Below, piece after piece: positions 36,962 through 44,782 of a DNA stretch of 64,000 nucleotides. The notes under the pieces were generated by a model. It was not told the DNA's origin, did not search any database, and saw only the letters and a list, made by a program, of their open reading frames with translations. Position 1 is the first letter of the stretch. Every line of letters starts with the position of its first letter. This stretch comes from an uncultured Clostridia bacterium (GTDB lineage: Bacteria; Bacillota; Clostridia; UMGS1883): NCBI GenBank assembly GCA_934454525.1, contig CAKSFM010000003.1, positions 1-64,000 on the forward strand, read 5' to 3'. The translations under genes were made by a program, and so were the position numbers.

Positions 36962-37696
36962 TTATGTATTTTTTCTGAATTGAACGGGAGAAATTCCGAA
37001 ATATTTTTTAAACATCCTGGAGAACTGCGCAGCATCAAAAAAACCGCAATCTGCGGCAATCTCCGCGCATGTTTTGGTTGTTCTTTCAAGCATCTCGCTG
37101 CTCATATGAAGTCTTTTTAAAATCATAAATCCGTTTGGCGATACACCGTAAACTTTTTTAAAGCTGTGCCTGAAATTATCGTATGTAAAGCCGTATGCTT
37201 CGGCGACCTGCTTCATATCAAGCGGCTGATTGCAGTTTTCACAGATAAACGAGCAGCAATCGGAAATATTCTTATCGTATTTTTTCGCTATCAATTCACG
37301 CATAATAAGAATATTCAGCTCCTCTATTTTCAATTTGATTATGGATTTGTATGCAAACAGCGGATTTTTGCTTTCTCTGTTTATCTGCTTCAGCACATGT
37401 TCAAAAACCATAGTATTCCTCGGATAATAAATGCCTGTCGGAATTTCGAAACCGGAAAACATGAATCTGACATACACGTTTCTGCATGCGTCCTTATGAA
37501 GCTCATCATGATCTTCATTTGAATTAATAACAGCGAGCGCTCCGTCATGAATGGCATGCTTTGTGCTGTTTATATACGAAACAGCGTTAGCCTTCATATA
37601 CAGGATTACCTCCGTTTCATTATGATTATGAAGCGGAATATATTTATTTTTTTCATATGATTTTTCCTGTGCAAAGAAAAACCGCGTAGTATTCAT
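36962..37696 (-). CDS. AraC-family transcriptional regulator
   Basis: A 244-residue protein: N-terminal cupin-like sensor (HNHNETEVILYM near residue 25) and two C-terminal helix-turn-helix motifs (LDMKQVAEAYGFTYDNFRHSFKKVYGVSPNGF and CAEIAADCGFFDAAQFSRMFKKYFGISP). The start is the ATG at 37696, 9 bp after AAAGGA. It is divergent from the nucleoside-hydrolase-like gene, so that gene is its likely target. Members of this type usually activate sugar genes on binding a small sugar ligand. Confidence 0.88.
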   Translation of the reverse strand: MNTTRFFFAQEKSYEKNKYIPLHNHNETEVILYMKANAVSYINSTKHAIHDGALAVINSNEDHDELHKDACRNVYVRFMFSGFEIPTGIYYPRNTMVFEHVLKQINRESKNPLFAYKSIIKLKIEELNILIMRELIAKKYDKNISDCCSFICENCNQPLDMKQVAEAYGFTYDNFRHSFKKVYGVSPNGFMILKRLHMSSEMLERTTKTCAEIAADCGFFDAAQFSRMFKKYFGISPVQFRKNT

Positions 37697-37754
37697 ATTG
37701 TCTGTTCCTTTCTTAAACCATATTTTTTTAACCCAAAAACAACAAATCATTCAA

Positions 37755-37792
37755 ATTATACAATACATGCATGTCCTGCACATGTTTATAAT
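37755..37792. promoter_or_regulatory. Divergent promoter region with shared palindrome
   Basis: Perfect -10 boxes face away from each other: TATAAT on minus (37755-37760) and on plus (37787-37792). Neither has a good -35 box. Between them lies the palindrome ACATGCATGT (37765-37774). Weak -35 boxes with a central symmetric site suggest control by an activator, probably the adjacent AraC protein. Confidence 0.5.
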
Positions 37793-37815
37793 AAAGAAAA
37801 AAGGAGTGTTCAAAA

Positions 37816-38736
37816 ATGACTGCCGAACAGTTAAAGAAAAACCTGCAAACGCCCAAAGGAAAAATTGATGTTGTACTCGATACAGACGCATATAATGAAA
37901 TTGATGATCAGTATGCAATTTCATATATGCTGAAATCACCTGAGAAGCTGAACGTTAAAGCAATATATGCCGCACCGTTTTATAACGAGAACTCTGTGTC
38001 GCCTGAGGATGGCATGGAAAAAAGCTATGCCGAAATAATCAAGCTGTTAGAGCTTACGGATAATATTGCTATGAGGAAAAATGTTTATAAAGGATCAAGA
38101 AGCTATCTTAAGAGCGAACAAATCCCCTCCGAATCCGAGGCAGCAAGACATCTTTGCAATCTCGCCGATACTTACACCCCGGAAAGACCGCTGTATATCG
38201 CAGCTATCGGAGCAATAACCAACATAGCCTCTGCTCTGCTGTATAACCCCAATATTACCGATAAAATCGTCATTGTATGGCTTGGCGGTCATTCACGGGA
38301 ATATGGAAACACCCGAGAATTCAATATGATGCAGGACATTGCTGCCGCAAGAGTTGTTTTCGCTTCGGGTGCTCCGGTTATCCAGCTTCCGTGCCGCGGC
38401 GTTGTGTCTGCGTTTTCAATTTCCAAACAGGAGCTGGAGTATTTTCTGCTCGGCAAAAATCCTCTCTGCGATTATTTGGTGAAACGCACCATTGAAGCTA
38501 TGGACAGGGATACAAGCTGTGATGTTGACAGAACAAGGGTTATCTGGGACGCAGCAGTAATTGGCTGGCTTCTCAATGATAGCGGAGATTTTATGGCAGA
38601 CAGAATTACCGACATCAGATTGCCTGAATATGATAATCGCTATAGCAACAAACGCTCGGGCGGCATTATGACCTATGTATATTCAATAAATCGCGATAAA
38701 CTAATGCAAAATATGATAGCAAAGCTGACAAAATAG
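37816..38736 (+). CDS. Nucleoside-hydrolase (IUNH) fold protein
   Basis: A 306-residue protein with the calcium-binding N-terminal motif DTDAYNEIDDQYA and the later Asp in WDAAVIGW, both typical of inosine-uridine-preferring nucleoside hydrolases. WLGGHSREYGNTREFNMMQD is the middle block. The start follows AAAGGAGTG. Family members cleave N-glycosidic bonds of ribonucleosides, but many members in carbohydrate loci have no known substrate. Location between two AraC genes and divergent from one suggests induction by a sugar. Confidence 0.8.
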   Translation: MTAEQLKKNLQTPKGKIDVVLDTDAYNEIDDQYAISYMLKSPEKLNVKAIYAAPFYNENSVSPEDGMEKSYAEIIKLLELTDNIAMRKNVYKGSRSYLKSEQIPSESEAARHLCNLADTYTPERPLYIAAIGAITNIASALLYNPNITDKIVIVWLGGHSREYGNTREFNMMQDIAAARVVFASGAPVIQLPCRGVVSAFSISKQELEYFLLGKNPLCDYLVKRTIEAMDRDTSCDVDRTRVIWDAAVIGWLLNDSGDFMADRITDIRLPEYDNRYSNKRSGGIMTYVYSINRDKLMQNMIAKLTK

Positions 38737-38810
38737 CTCTGCGGCTTTTATTATACCGTTCTCCGTGCCCGTAAGCTTCAATCCCTATATTTAAGTTAAT
38801 TTTGGTACAT

Positions 38811-38839
38811 ATTATAGCATTTGCACGCAACGGTGTCAA
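38811..38839 (-). promoter_or_regulatory. Orphan consensus promoter facing the nucleoside-hydrolase gene
   Basis: Minus strand: TTGACA (38834-38839), 17-bp spacer, TATAAT (38811-38816), both perfect. It lies between convergent genes and would start RNA near 38804, running antisense into the 3-prime end of the hydrolase gene. No minus-strand gene lies in front of it for over 1 kb. Confidence 0.55.
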
Positions 38840-38849
38840 TCAAAAAATT

Positions 38850-39674
38850 TTAATACTGCCCGTTACCTGCCGTACCTTTCTTGCCGCTCCGATAATTCTG
38901 CGGTGAAACCCCCATATGAATTTTAAAAAAAACCGAAAAGCTCAAGCTGTCACAATATCCTACCGATTCACCTATAACAGAAATCGGCAGCGATGTGTTT
39001 TTCAGCATATCACATGCTTTTTCAATTCTGATTCTGCTGAGAACATTTTTCGGAGAATCATTAATATATTTTTTAAAAATATTATACATATACTGATTAT
39101 CAACGCATATATGCCGAGCGATATCGGTCATTTTTACCGGCAGATGATAATTATTTTCCATAAAGGAAACGGCTGCCCTTATATGAGCTTCCGGAGCTGA
39201 AATATTGATGCTGTTATCATTCGGCTTCTCATGCATTGATATGAGCGAATAAAAATATGAAAGCGCCTTTGCAGATGACATATTTTCGGATTTCTCACAC
39301 TCTATTTTTTCTATAAGGCGCCGCAGATCATGTGTAAATTCAATTCTGAACACATGATTTTTCATGAAAAGCCCTGTTTCCGATAAACAGTTTTTAATTT
39401 CGTCAGCGTCACCGTTAAATATTATCCAAAAATACTGCCACGGATTTTTTACGTCAGAATAATACTCATGCAGTTCTCCGTTGTTGATGAAAAATCCCTC
39501 TCCTGCCGACACTTTCTGCCCGTTAAAATAACCGCTGCCGCTTATTACATAATGAAGAATATATCCGCTGCGCACCCCCGGGCCCCAATGCGCCGATGAC
39601 GAGTCGCATTCAATACCGAGCGCCCTCACATAAACCGCAGTTGTTTTTTTATTGTCAACGCCAAAATACAACAT
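38850..39674 (-). CDS. AraC-family transcriptional regulator, cupin-sensor type
   Basis: A 274-residue protein: N-terminal cupin sensor (GYILHYVISGSGYFNGQKV, then GEGFFINNGELHEY) and C-terminal double helix-turn-helix (VKMTDIARHICVDNQYMYNIFKKYINDSPKNVL and ISVIGESVGYCDSLSFSVFFKIHMGVSPQNYR). It is divergent from the GH27 gene, which is its likely target, resembling RafR/MsmR-type activators of alpha-galactoside genes. The promoter region at 39710-39739 serves it. Confidence 0.88.
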   Translation of the reverse strand: MLYFGVDNKKTTAVYVRALGIECDSSSAHWGPGVRSGYILHYVISGSGYFNGQKVSAGEGFFINNGELHEYYSDVKNPWQYFWIIFNGDADEIKNCLSETGLFMKNHVFRIEFTHDLRRLIEKIECEKSENMSSAKALSYFYSLISMHEKPNDNSINISAPEAHIRAAVSFMENNYHLPVKMTDIARHICVDNQYMYNIFKKYINDSPKNVLSRIRIEKACDMLKNTSLPISVIGESVGYCDSLSFSVFFKIHMGVSPQNYRSGKKGTAGNGQY

Positions 39675-39709
39675 ATTCTAAACCGTCCTTCTCAGCAACT
39701 AATAGTATG

Positions 39710-39739
39710 ATTTTAACATATTAAAGTATCTTTTTTCAA
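39710..39739 (-). promoter_or_regulatory. Probable promoter of the second AraC gene
   Basis: Minus strand: TTGAAA (39734-39739), 18-bp spacer, TAAAAT (39710-39715), each one or two bases from consensus. On the plus strand, two TATAAT boxes (39744-39749 and 39762-39767) could serve GH27, both without a good -35 box, consistent with activator control. Confidence 0.5.
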
Positions 39740-39792
39740 TAGATATAATAAGTTTTTATGATATAATTAAAAAAAAAACGGAGGAATTGACA

Positions 39793-41211
39793 ATGTTCAC
39801 AAAGCTTGCAAAACCCAACAAATTCAATGAAGGCGCACCGAAAATTAATGCCGCACCGATATTCGGCGCGTCACCCTGTAAGGAAATTCTCTATAAAATT
39901 CCGGTCACCGGAGAGCGTCCGATGATTTTTACAGCGGATTTACCGCAAGGGCTGACAATATCCGAAAACGGAATTATAACAGGAAAAACTGATGCCGGGC
40001 GGTACGAGGTTGCCGTCTGCGCAGAAAACAGACTTGGTAAATGTCAAAAACATATTCTTTTTGTAATTGAAGACGGGGCCGTATGTCAAACTCCTCTTAT
40101 GGGCTGGACAAGCTGGAATGCCTTTCGTGATAAAATAAATCACGATGTAATTTTAAGCGCCGCAAAAGCGCTTGTTGACACCGGGCTTTCGGAATACGGT
40201 TACAGATTTGTTAATATTGATTCGGACTGGCAGGGGGTATACGGCGGAAAGTATAACGCAATTATGCCTAACGAAAAATTCCCGGATATGCAGAAGCTCT
40301 GCAGCGATATTCACGCATTGGGATTAAAATGCGGAATATACTCAACACCAATGCTTAAAGCATGGGGCTGCGGCACAAGTCTTCCGGGCTGCACACGGGG
40401 CGATATGGATATGGAATATCGCACATCGTATTTCGGCATAGGAACCGAGCATTTCGAACAAAACAATGTTGACCAATGGACGGAATGGGGTTTTGATTAT
40501 TTAAAATATGATTGGCGCCCGTGCGATATAAAGAATGCAGATTTAATGAAGCAATGTTTGAAAAAAAGCAGCCGTGATTTTGCATTTTGCGTAACGGTTG
40601 ATGCCGGGTACGATAATCGTGATTATTGGAAGGAAAACTGCACATCATGGCGTGAAAATCATGATTCGGACGATGTTTGGGAAATTCTCTGTGAAGTATG
40701 CTTCGGAGCAGACCGCTGGCTGGAGCATGCCTCCCTCGGGCATTACTTCGATTTGGATATGCTTGAAACCGGCGTTTGCAACAGCAATAAGTGCCGCTTG
40801 ACAGAAGACGAGCAGCTTGTCGGGTATACCGCGCGCGTGATCTTCCCCTCTCCCATTCAGATAAGCTGCGATTTGAATAAATTATCAGAGTTCGATATCG
40901 CTATGCTGTGCAACGAAGAGGTAATTGCCGTTAATCAGGACGCGCTCGGACTCGGAGCGATACCAACATTTGAAAAGAAAACGGTTGATGAACACAGAAA
41001 TTTACAGACCTATGTGAAAATATACGAAAAAAAGCTTGCCGATGGAAAAAAAGCCGTTGCAATATTTAATCTCGGTAACACTGCAGAAGAAATAACCATC
41101 GAAGCGGAAGCACGGGTGCGCGATTTGTGGGCGAAAGAAACATTGTCTTCCGATGACGGTAAAATCACAATATCGATGCATCCGCATACTGTGCGCCTGC
41201 TCAAGTTATAG
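39793..41211 (+). CDS. GH27 alpha-galactosidase
   Basis: A 472-residue cytoplasmic protein. An N-terminal Ig-like domain (about 1-95) precedes the GH27 barrel, which begins TPLMGWTSWNAF. The predicted nucleophile is the Asp of YLKYDWRPC, and the acid/base lies in NHDSDDVW. The ATG at 39793 follows GGAGG by 8 bp; a TTG two codons earlier is too close to the site. GH27 removes terminal alpha-galactose (or alpha-N-acetylgalactosamine) with retention. This makes three enzymes of the alpha-galactosidase clan near the locus. It stands alone with its own AraC regulator. Confidence 0.9.
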   Translation: MFTKLAKPNKFNEGAPKINAAPIFGASPCKEILYKIPVTGERPMIFTADLPQGLTISENGIITGKTDAGRYEVAVCAENRLGKCQKHILFVIEDGAVCQTPLMGWTSWNAFRDKINHDVILSAAKALVDTGLSEYGYRFVNIDSDWQGVYGGKYNAIMPNEKFPDMQKLCSDIHALGLKCGIYSTPMLKAWGCGTSLPGCTRGDMDMEYRTSYFGIGTEHFEQNNVDQWTEWGFDYLKYDWRPCDIKNADLMKQCLKKSSRDFAFCVTVDAGYDNRDYWKENCTSWRENHDSDDVWEILCEVCFGADRWLEHASLGHYFDLDMLETGVCNSNKCRLTEDEQLVGYTARVIFPSPIQISCDLNKLSEFDIAMLCNEEVIAVNQDALGLGAIPTFEKKTVDEHRNLQTYVKIYEKKLADGKKAVAIFNLGNTAEEITIEAEARVRDLWAKETLSSDDGKITISMHPHTVRLLKL

Positions 41212-41269
41212 ATTCTTTTAATTTTAATACGGGCATTAAACTCTGATTTTGTATAATCAATATTTTTTG

Positions 41270-41329
41270 TAAAAGGTTGCTCTTGCACTGTTGCACCATC
41301 TGCTGCAATCGTGTAAGAACAACCTTTTA
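41270..41329. terminator. Long imperfect inverted repeat at recombinase 3-prime end
   Basis: TAAAAGGTTG (41270-41279) pairs with CAACCTTTTA (41320-41329). The stem extends inward by eight more pairs (one mismatch, one wobble), with a 22-base loop. It spans the stop codon of the recombinase remnant. It may terminate transcription from both sides or be part of the element's end. Confidence 0.5.
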
Positions 41330-42058
41330 AAAATTCCAGTGAACTTCAATCGGAACATTCCTTGTGCCCTGAATACGCCTGCCGACCGAAATATACTCAA
41401 TAAGCGTTTCAACGATTTCACGATTAAGATGCTCCAAATTTGTATATTTCTCAATAAGCTCGCGGCGGTTGTCACCGATTTCAATTTTTGCGTCAATTTC
41501 GGATAACTGTTTTTCTCCGTCTGCGACAACATGCTCTAATCTGCCTTTCTCGGTTGAAAAGTCTCTTGATAAATCAACAAAATCTTTTTCGGAAATTAAG
41601 CCTTTTTCCTTGTCTATATAAATATCGCGAATACACTTTGCGTATTCTGCTATTTTTTATTGCAGGCGGCAATTTCCGAAATCAGCCTTTTTTTCCTATC
41701 TTGCAGATTATTGCAAAATTCTATATTTTGTTCTAATTCATCTTTGTCAAGATATTCGGCTGACAAACGGTTAATTTCATCAATAACCATTCTTTCCAAT
41801 CTATCCACCGAGATAAATGCCCTGATACAAGCATCTTTTGCAACGTGCTTATTTGCACATTGCAAAAAGTGTTGCCCATGACTTTTTGATGAGCGCATAA
41901 TATAGCCGAAACCGGTACAACGAGCCTTTTTGGCGAAAAGTCCGATGTTACCGGAAATAAAAGGCTTTGTACGGTCGGCAACCATTTTTTGTACTCTGTC
42001 CCATAGCGCACGGTCAATGATAGGTTCGTGCGTTCCCTCCACAATATGCAATTTGCTT
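41327..42058 (-). pseudogene. Large serine recombinase remnant, frameshifted and headless
   Basis: Only the C-terminal part of a transposon-type serine recombinase remains. The Recombinase-domain motif GTHEPIIDRALWDRVQKM is followed by a damaged zinc-ribbon region and coiled coil, then in another frame by the coiled-coil end and a DUF4368-like tail (HLNREIVETLIEYISVG). The frame breaks in a run of six T (41653-41658, plus strand); one extra base would restore it. The catalytic resolvase domain is missing, ending at the junction near 42055. The element that carried it can no longer move by this protein. Confidence 0.82.
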
Positions 42059-42369
42059 TTGGGGCGCGGTTATAAACAATGTCCGCTGGGGGCACACCCG
42101 AAACCTACCGCTATTGTTTTGACGGCATTCCCGAAAACAGTATTGTTGCAATCGGCACCTGTGGATGCAGTCCAAGAAAGCTTATTGACCGCAAAAGATT
42201 TGAGAACGGTCTTTATGAAATGGTAAAGAGGCTCTCGCCTCATACCATAATCGTTTACGGCTCCGCCAATTACGAATGTTTTAAAAAATTAAAAGAGCAA
42301 GGCATTAAAATCATTGATTTTCCTTCTCAAACTGCGAAAGCATTTGAAAGGAGGAAAGCCGATGAGTAA
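42055..42369 (+). pseudogene. DUF4417 protein remnant, truncated and frameshifted
   Basis: The C-terminal part of a DUF4417 protein: TYRYCFDGIPENSIVAIGTC, then KRLSPHTIIVYGSANYECFKKL and FPSQT. The preceding piece GRGYKQCPLG continues in another frame, and one extra G in the five-G run at 42088-42092 would join them. The N-terminal part is lost at the recombinase junction. DUF4417 genes are common in phages and integrative elements of Clostridia. Function unknown. Confidence 0.7.
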
Positions 42370-42811
42370 GGGTGACAGCGGATATTTTAAAGGAGCAAGC
42401 GGTACAAGATCGCAGCTCATTAAAGAGCTAAAAAATAATAAAATAAAGTTTTCCGAAAAAGATATACAATTTATCACTAAAGATAAAACCGGGCAGACTG
42501 TATGGTTAGAAAGCGGTAATTCCAGTTCTGGATTAGAGCATATTATTTCACGCCACGAAAATGATTTTCAATCCAAGCATGGAATATCAAAATCCGAATT
42601 ACCGAATCATCTGCAGCAAGTATTTAACAACGGCAAAGTGGAGTATAGTCGCGTTACCCAGCGTGTCGGTCGATCCGGATATGAAAAATTATATAGTTAC
42701 AACGGTAATTATTACTTACTATCCGGCATTGGTTCTAACGGATATATAGTTTCGGCTTATCCTTTAAACGTAACAGAAGCAATAAAACTAATCAGGAGGT
42801 ATGGAAAATGA
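42362..42811 (+). CDS. Candidate BECR-fold nuclease toxin, orphan domain
   Basis: A 149-residue protein starting at the ATG at 42362 after GGAGGAAA. After an entry motif GYFKGASGTRSQ, the core shows GLEHIISRHENDF (two His), then YEKLYSYNGNYYLLSG and NGYIVSAYPL. This His ... Arg/Lys ... Ser-x-Tyr-Pro layout resembles the Barnase-EndoU-colicin E5/D-RelE-like toxin group found at the ends of polymorphic toxins and phage MuF proteins. No secretion or delivery domain is present. Its stop overlaps the next start (ATGA). The toxin call rests on motif resemblance and gene pairing, not on a search. Confidence 0.6.
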   Translation: MSKGDSGYFKGASGTRSQLIKELKNNKIKFSEKDIQFITKDKTGQTVWLESGNSSSGLEHIISRHENDFQSKHGISKSELPNHLQQVFNNGKVEYSRVTQRVGRSGYEKLYSYNGNYYLLSGIGSNGYIVSAYPLNVTEAIKLIRRYGK

Positions 42812-43146
42812 ATGATACAACTGAAACAATAAAAATAATGTTAGATTTTCTACAAGGTCCTATATGGCTCAGTGATGTAGATACAGGTGAACCAAATACA
42901 GGAATTGCTATTATTGATTCCGATAAAACGATAAAAGAATTGAATTATAAATGTGCTAAACTGTTTAACAGCTATTACGAATTCGATTCTCACAATCAAC
43001 CCTGTTGGTTTAATTACGAAAAAGAAAAAGCCGACAAAGAAATTATGCTTGATTTAATATCAAAACTTGTTGCCCGTCTTAACGAACTCAACGACGGCTC
43101 ATATATTGTTGAGGATTTGGAAATACCTCGTTTGAAACAGCTATAA
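42808..43146 (+). CDS. Candidate immunity protein for the adjacent nuclease toxin
   Basis: A 112-residue acidic protein, no signal, no known domain recognised by eye. The start overlaps the toxin stop by 4 bp (ATGA), so both are translated together, as in toxin-immunity pairs. Acidity fits a protein that masks a basic nuclease. Base composition is AT-richer than the flanking genes, as for the toxin gene. An unrelated role is possible. Confidence 0.55.
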   Translation: MNDTTETIKIMLDFLQGPIWLSDVDTGEPNTGIAIIDSDKTIKELNYKCAKLFNSYYEFDSHNQPCWFNYEKEKADKEIMLDLISKLVARLNELNDGSYIVEDLEIPRLKQL

Positions 43147-43153
43147 TCAATAA

Positions 43154-43530
43154 CGAAAAATATCTATGCGAATTTTAATTTAACATGCGTTGATGACACG
43201 CACATTTACGTAGGCGATTATACGATGTTCGGCCCGAATGTTACTATTGCTACCGCCGGACATCCGATTTTGCCGGAGCTTCGCGATAAAGCATATCAAT
43301 ATAACGCACCCGTTCATATTGGAAAAAACTGCCGGATAGGCGCAGGCGCTATCATACTTCCCGGCATTACAATCGGCGACAATGTTGTTGTCGGTGCAGG
43401 AAGTGTTGTTACAAAAGATCTGCCGTCCTGCGTTGTGGCTGTCGGCAATCCGTGCAGAATATTGCGGCAGGTAAACGAGCATGACAGGGAATATTATTTT
43501 AAGAACAGAAAAATACCTCAGGATTTATAA
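43154..43530 (+). pseudogene. Maltose/galactoside O-acetyltransferase (LbH) C-terminal fragment
   Basis: The frame KNIYANFNLTCVDDTHIYVG continues into MFGPNVTIATAGHP and the hexapeptide-repeat end (IGAGAIILPGITIGDNVVVGAG). This is the C-terminal two-thirds of a maltose or galactoside O-acetyltransferase, with the catalytic His of TAGHP present. The first roughly 75 residues are missing. The homologous sequence begins in frame right after the stop of the immunity-like gene, showing a fusion junction near 43147-43154. An ATG at 43225 is available, but the product would lack the N-terminal part of the fold. Confidence 0.75.
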
Positions 43531-43604
43531 AATTATACACTCAGAACGGGAATCCGGCAAGTAAGAGCCGTCTTATAATCCTTTCTGTTTCAAGTGTTTA
43601 AAAA

Positions 43605-44534
43605 TCAGTCTGCAAACATCGGGGTTGAAAGGTATCTGTCACCTGTGTCCGGAAGAAGCGCAACGATCACTTTTCCGGCATTTTCGGGGCGTTTTGCAAG
43701 CTCTGATGCTGCATAAACAGCCGCACCGGATGATATCCCGACAAGCAGACCCTCGCGGTGAGCAAGCAATCTGCCAGTTTCAAAAGCGTCTTCATTTTCA
43801 ACGGCAATTATTTCATCATAAATTTTTGTGTTAAGTGTGTCCGGTACAAAGCCGGCGCCTATTCCCTGTATTTTATGAGGACCGGGCGTTCCCTTTGAAA
43901 GAACCGGAGATCCTGCCGGTTCAACAGCAACAATCTTAACATTCGGGTTTTGTGACTTAAGATATTCTCCAACGCCGGAAAGTGTTCCGCCCGTGCCTAC
44001 TCCGGCAACAAAAATGTCTACCTTTCCGTCAGTGTCATTCCAAATTTCAGGTCCTGTTGTTTTTATATGTGCCTGCGGATTTGCAGGATTCACAAACTGA
44101 CCGGGGATAAAGCTGCCGGGGGTTTCATCAGCAAGCTGCTGCGCCTTTTCAATTGCACCTTTCATTCCTTTCGCACCCTCGGTTAAAACAAGCTCAGCGC
44201 CGTATGCCTTAAGAAGATTTCTGCGTTCAACGCTCATTGTTTCGGGCATTGTAAGAATAATTTTATACCCCTTTGACGCTGCCACAGATGCAAGTCCTAT
44301 GCCTGTGTTACCGCTTGTCGGTTCTATTATAACTGCGCCGGGTTTCAGCAAGCCTTTCTTTTCCGCATCATCAATCATCGCAAATGCAATTCTGTCCTTA
44401 ACGCTTCCGGCAGGATTAAAATATTCAAGCTTTGCAAGAATTTTAGCGGAAAGCTTTTTCTCGTTCTCATAGTTTTTGAGTTCCAAAAGAGGGGTATTTC
44501 CAATTAAGTCAGTTAATTTTTCGTAAACTTTCAT
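43605..44534 (-). CDS. Cysteine synthase A (O-acetylserine sulfhydrylase)
   Basis: A 309-residue PLP enzyme making cysteine from O-acetylserine and sulfide. The PLP lysine is Lys46 in GSVKDRIA. PTSGNTGIGLA binds the substrate carboxylate, and GTGGTLSG binds the cofactor phosphate. The ATG at 44534 follows AAAGGATG. It has its own promoter with a tandem repeat at the transcription start, so it is probably regulated by sulfur supply. Confidence 0.95.
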   Translation of the reverse strand: MKVYEKLTDLIGNTPLLELKNYENEKKLSAKILAKLEYFNPAGSVKDRIAFAMIDDAEKKGLLKPGAVIIEPTSGNTGIGLASVAASKGYKIILTMPETMSVERRNLLKAYGAELVLTEGAKGMKGAIEKAQQLADETPGSFIPGQFVNPANPQAHIKTTGPEIWNDTDGKVDIFVAGVGTGGTLSGVGEYLKSQNPNVKIVAVEPAGSPVLSKGTPGPHKIQGIGAGFVPDTLNTKIYDEIIAVENEDAFETGRLLAHREGLLVGISSGAAVYAASELAKRPENAGKVIVALLPDTGDRYLSTPMFAD

Positions 44535-44656
44535 TATTAAACATCCTTTCAAAAATAGCTATATTTTAATAAACAACCAACCTGTTCAACATCGTTTTTC
44601 CGCGCGTAATCCAATCATTGCGCTGCCCCCTTTTTATTTTCTATAATACCTATATG

Positions 44657-44686
44657 TTTGATATGTTTTGATATGCTTTGATAATA
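44657..44686 (-). promoter_or_regulatory. Three 10-bp tandem repeats overlapping cysK start site
   Basis: TTTGATATGT, TTTGATATGC and TTTGATAATA are head-to-tail 10-mers on the plus strand. They span the -10 box and the first ~20 transcribed bases of cysK. One repeat per helical turn suggests side-by-side binding of a regulator. I cannot name the protein. Confidence 0.5.
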
Positions 44687-44709
44687 GCATTAATTTCCGC
44701 ATTTGTCAA
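44681..44709 (-). promoter_or_regulatory. cysK promoter
   Basis: Minus strand: TTGACA (44704-44709), 17-bp spacer, TATTAT (44681-44686). Predicted start near 44674, inside the tandem repeats. Confidence 0.75.
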
Positions 44710-44727
44710 TACATTTTTCAAAAAAAC

Positions 44728-44756
44728 TGGACTTTTTTTTAAAATGCTGATATAAT
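44728..44756 (+). promoter_or_regulatory. Promoter of the AlkD-like gene
   Basis: TGGACT (44728-44733), 17-bp spacer, TATAAT (44751-44756), 26 bp before the AlkD-like start codon. It is divergent from the cysK promoter. Confidence 0.55.
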
Positions 44757-44782
44757 TAAAGAAAAAATCGGAGATGTGCGAT

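Noticed and set aside
44657..44686. Short tandem repeats considered as a CRISPR array
   Set aside because: 10-bp units without spacers, overlapping a promoter; an operator is a better reading.
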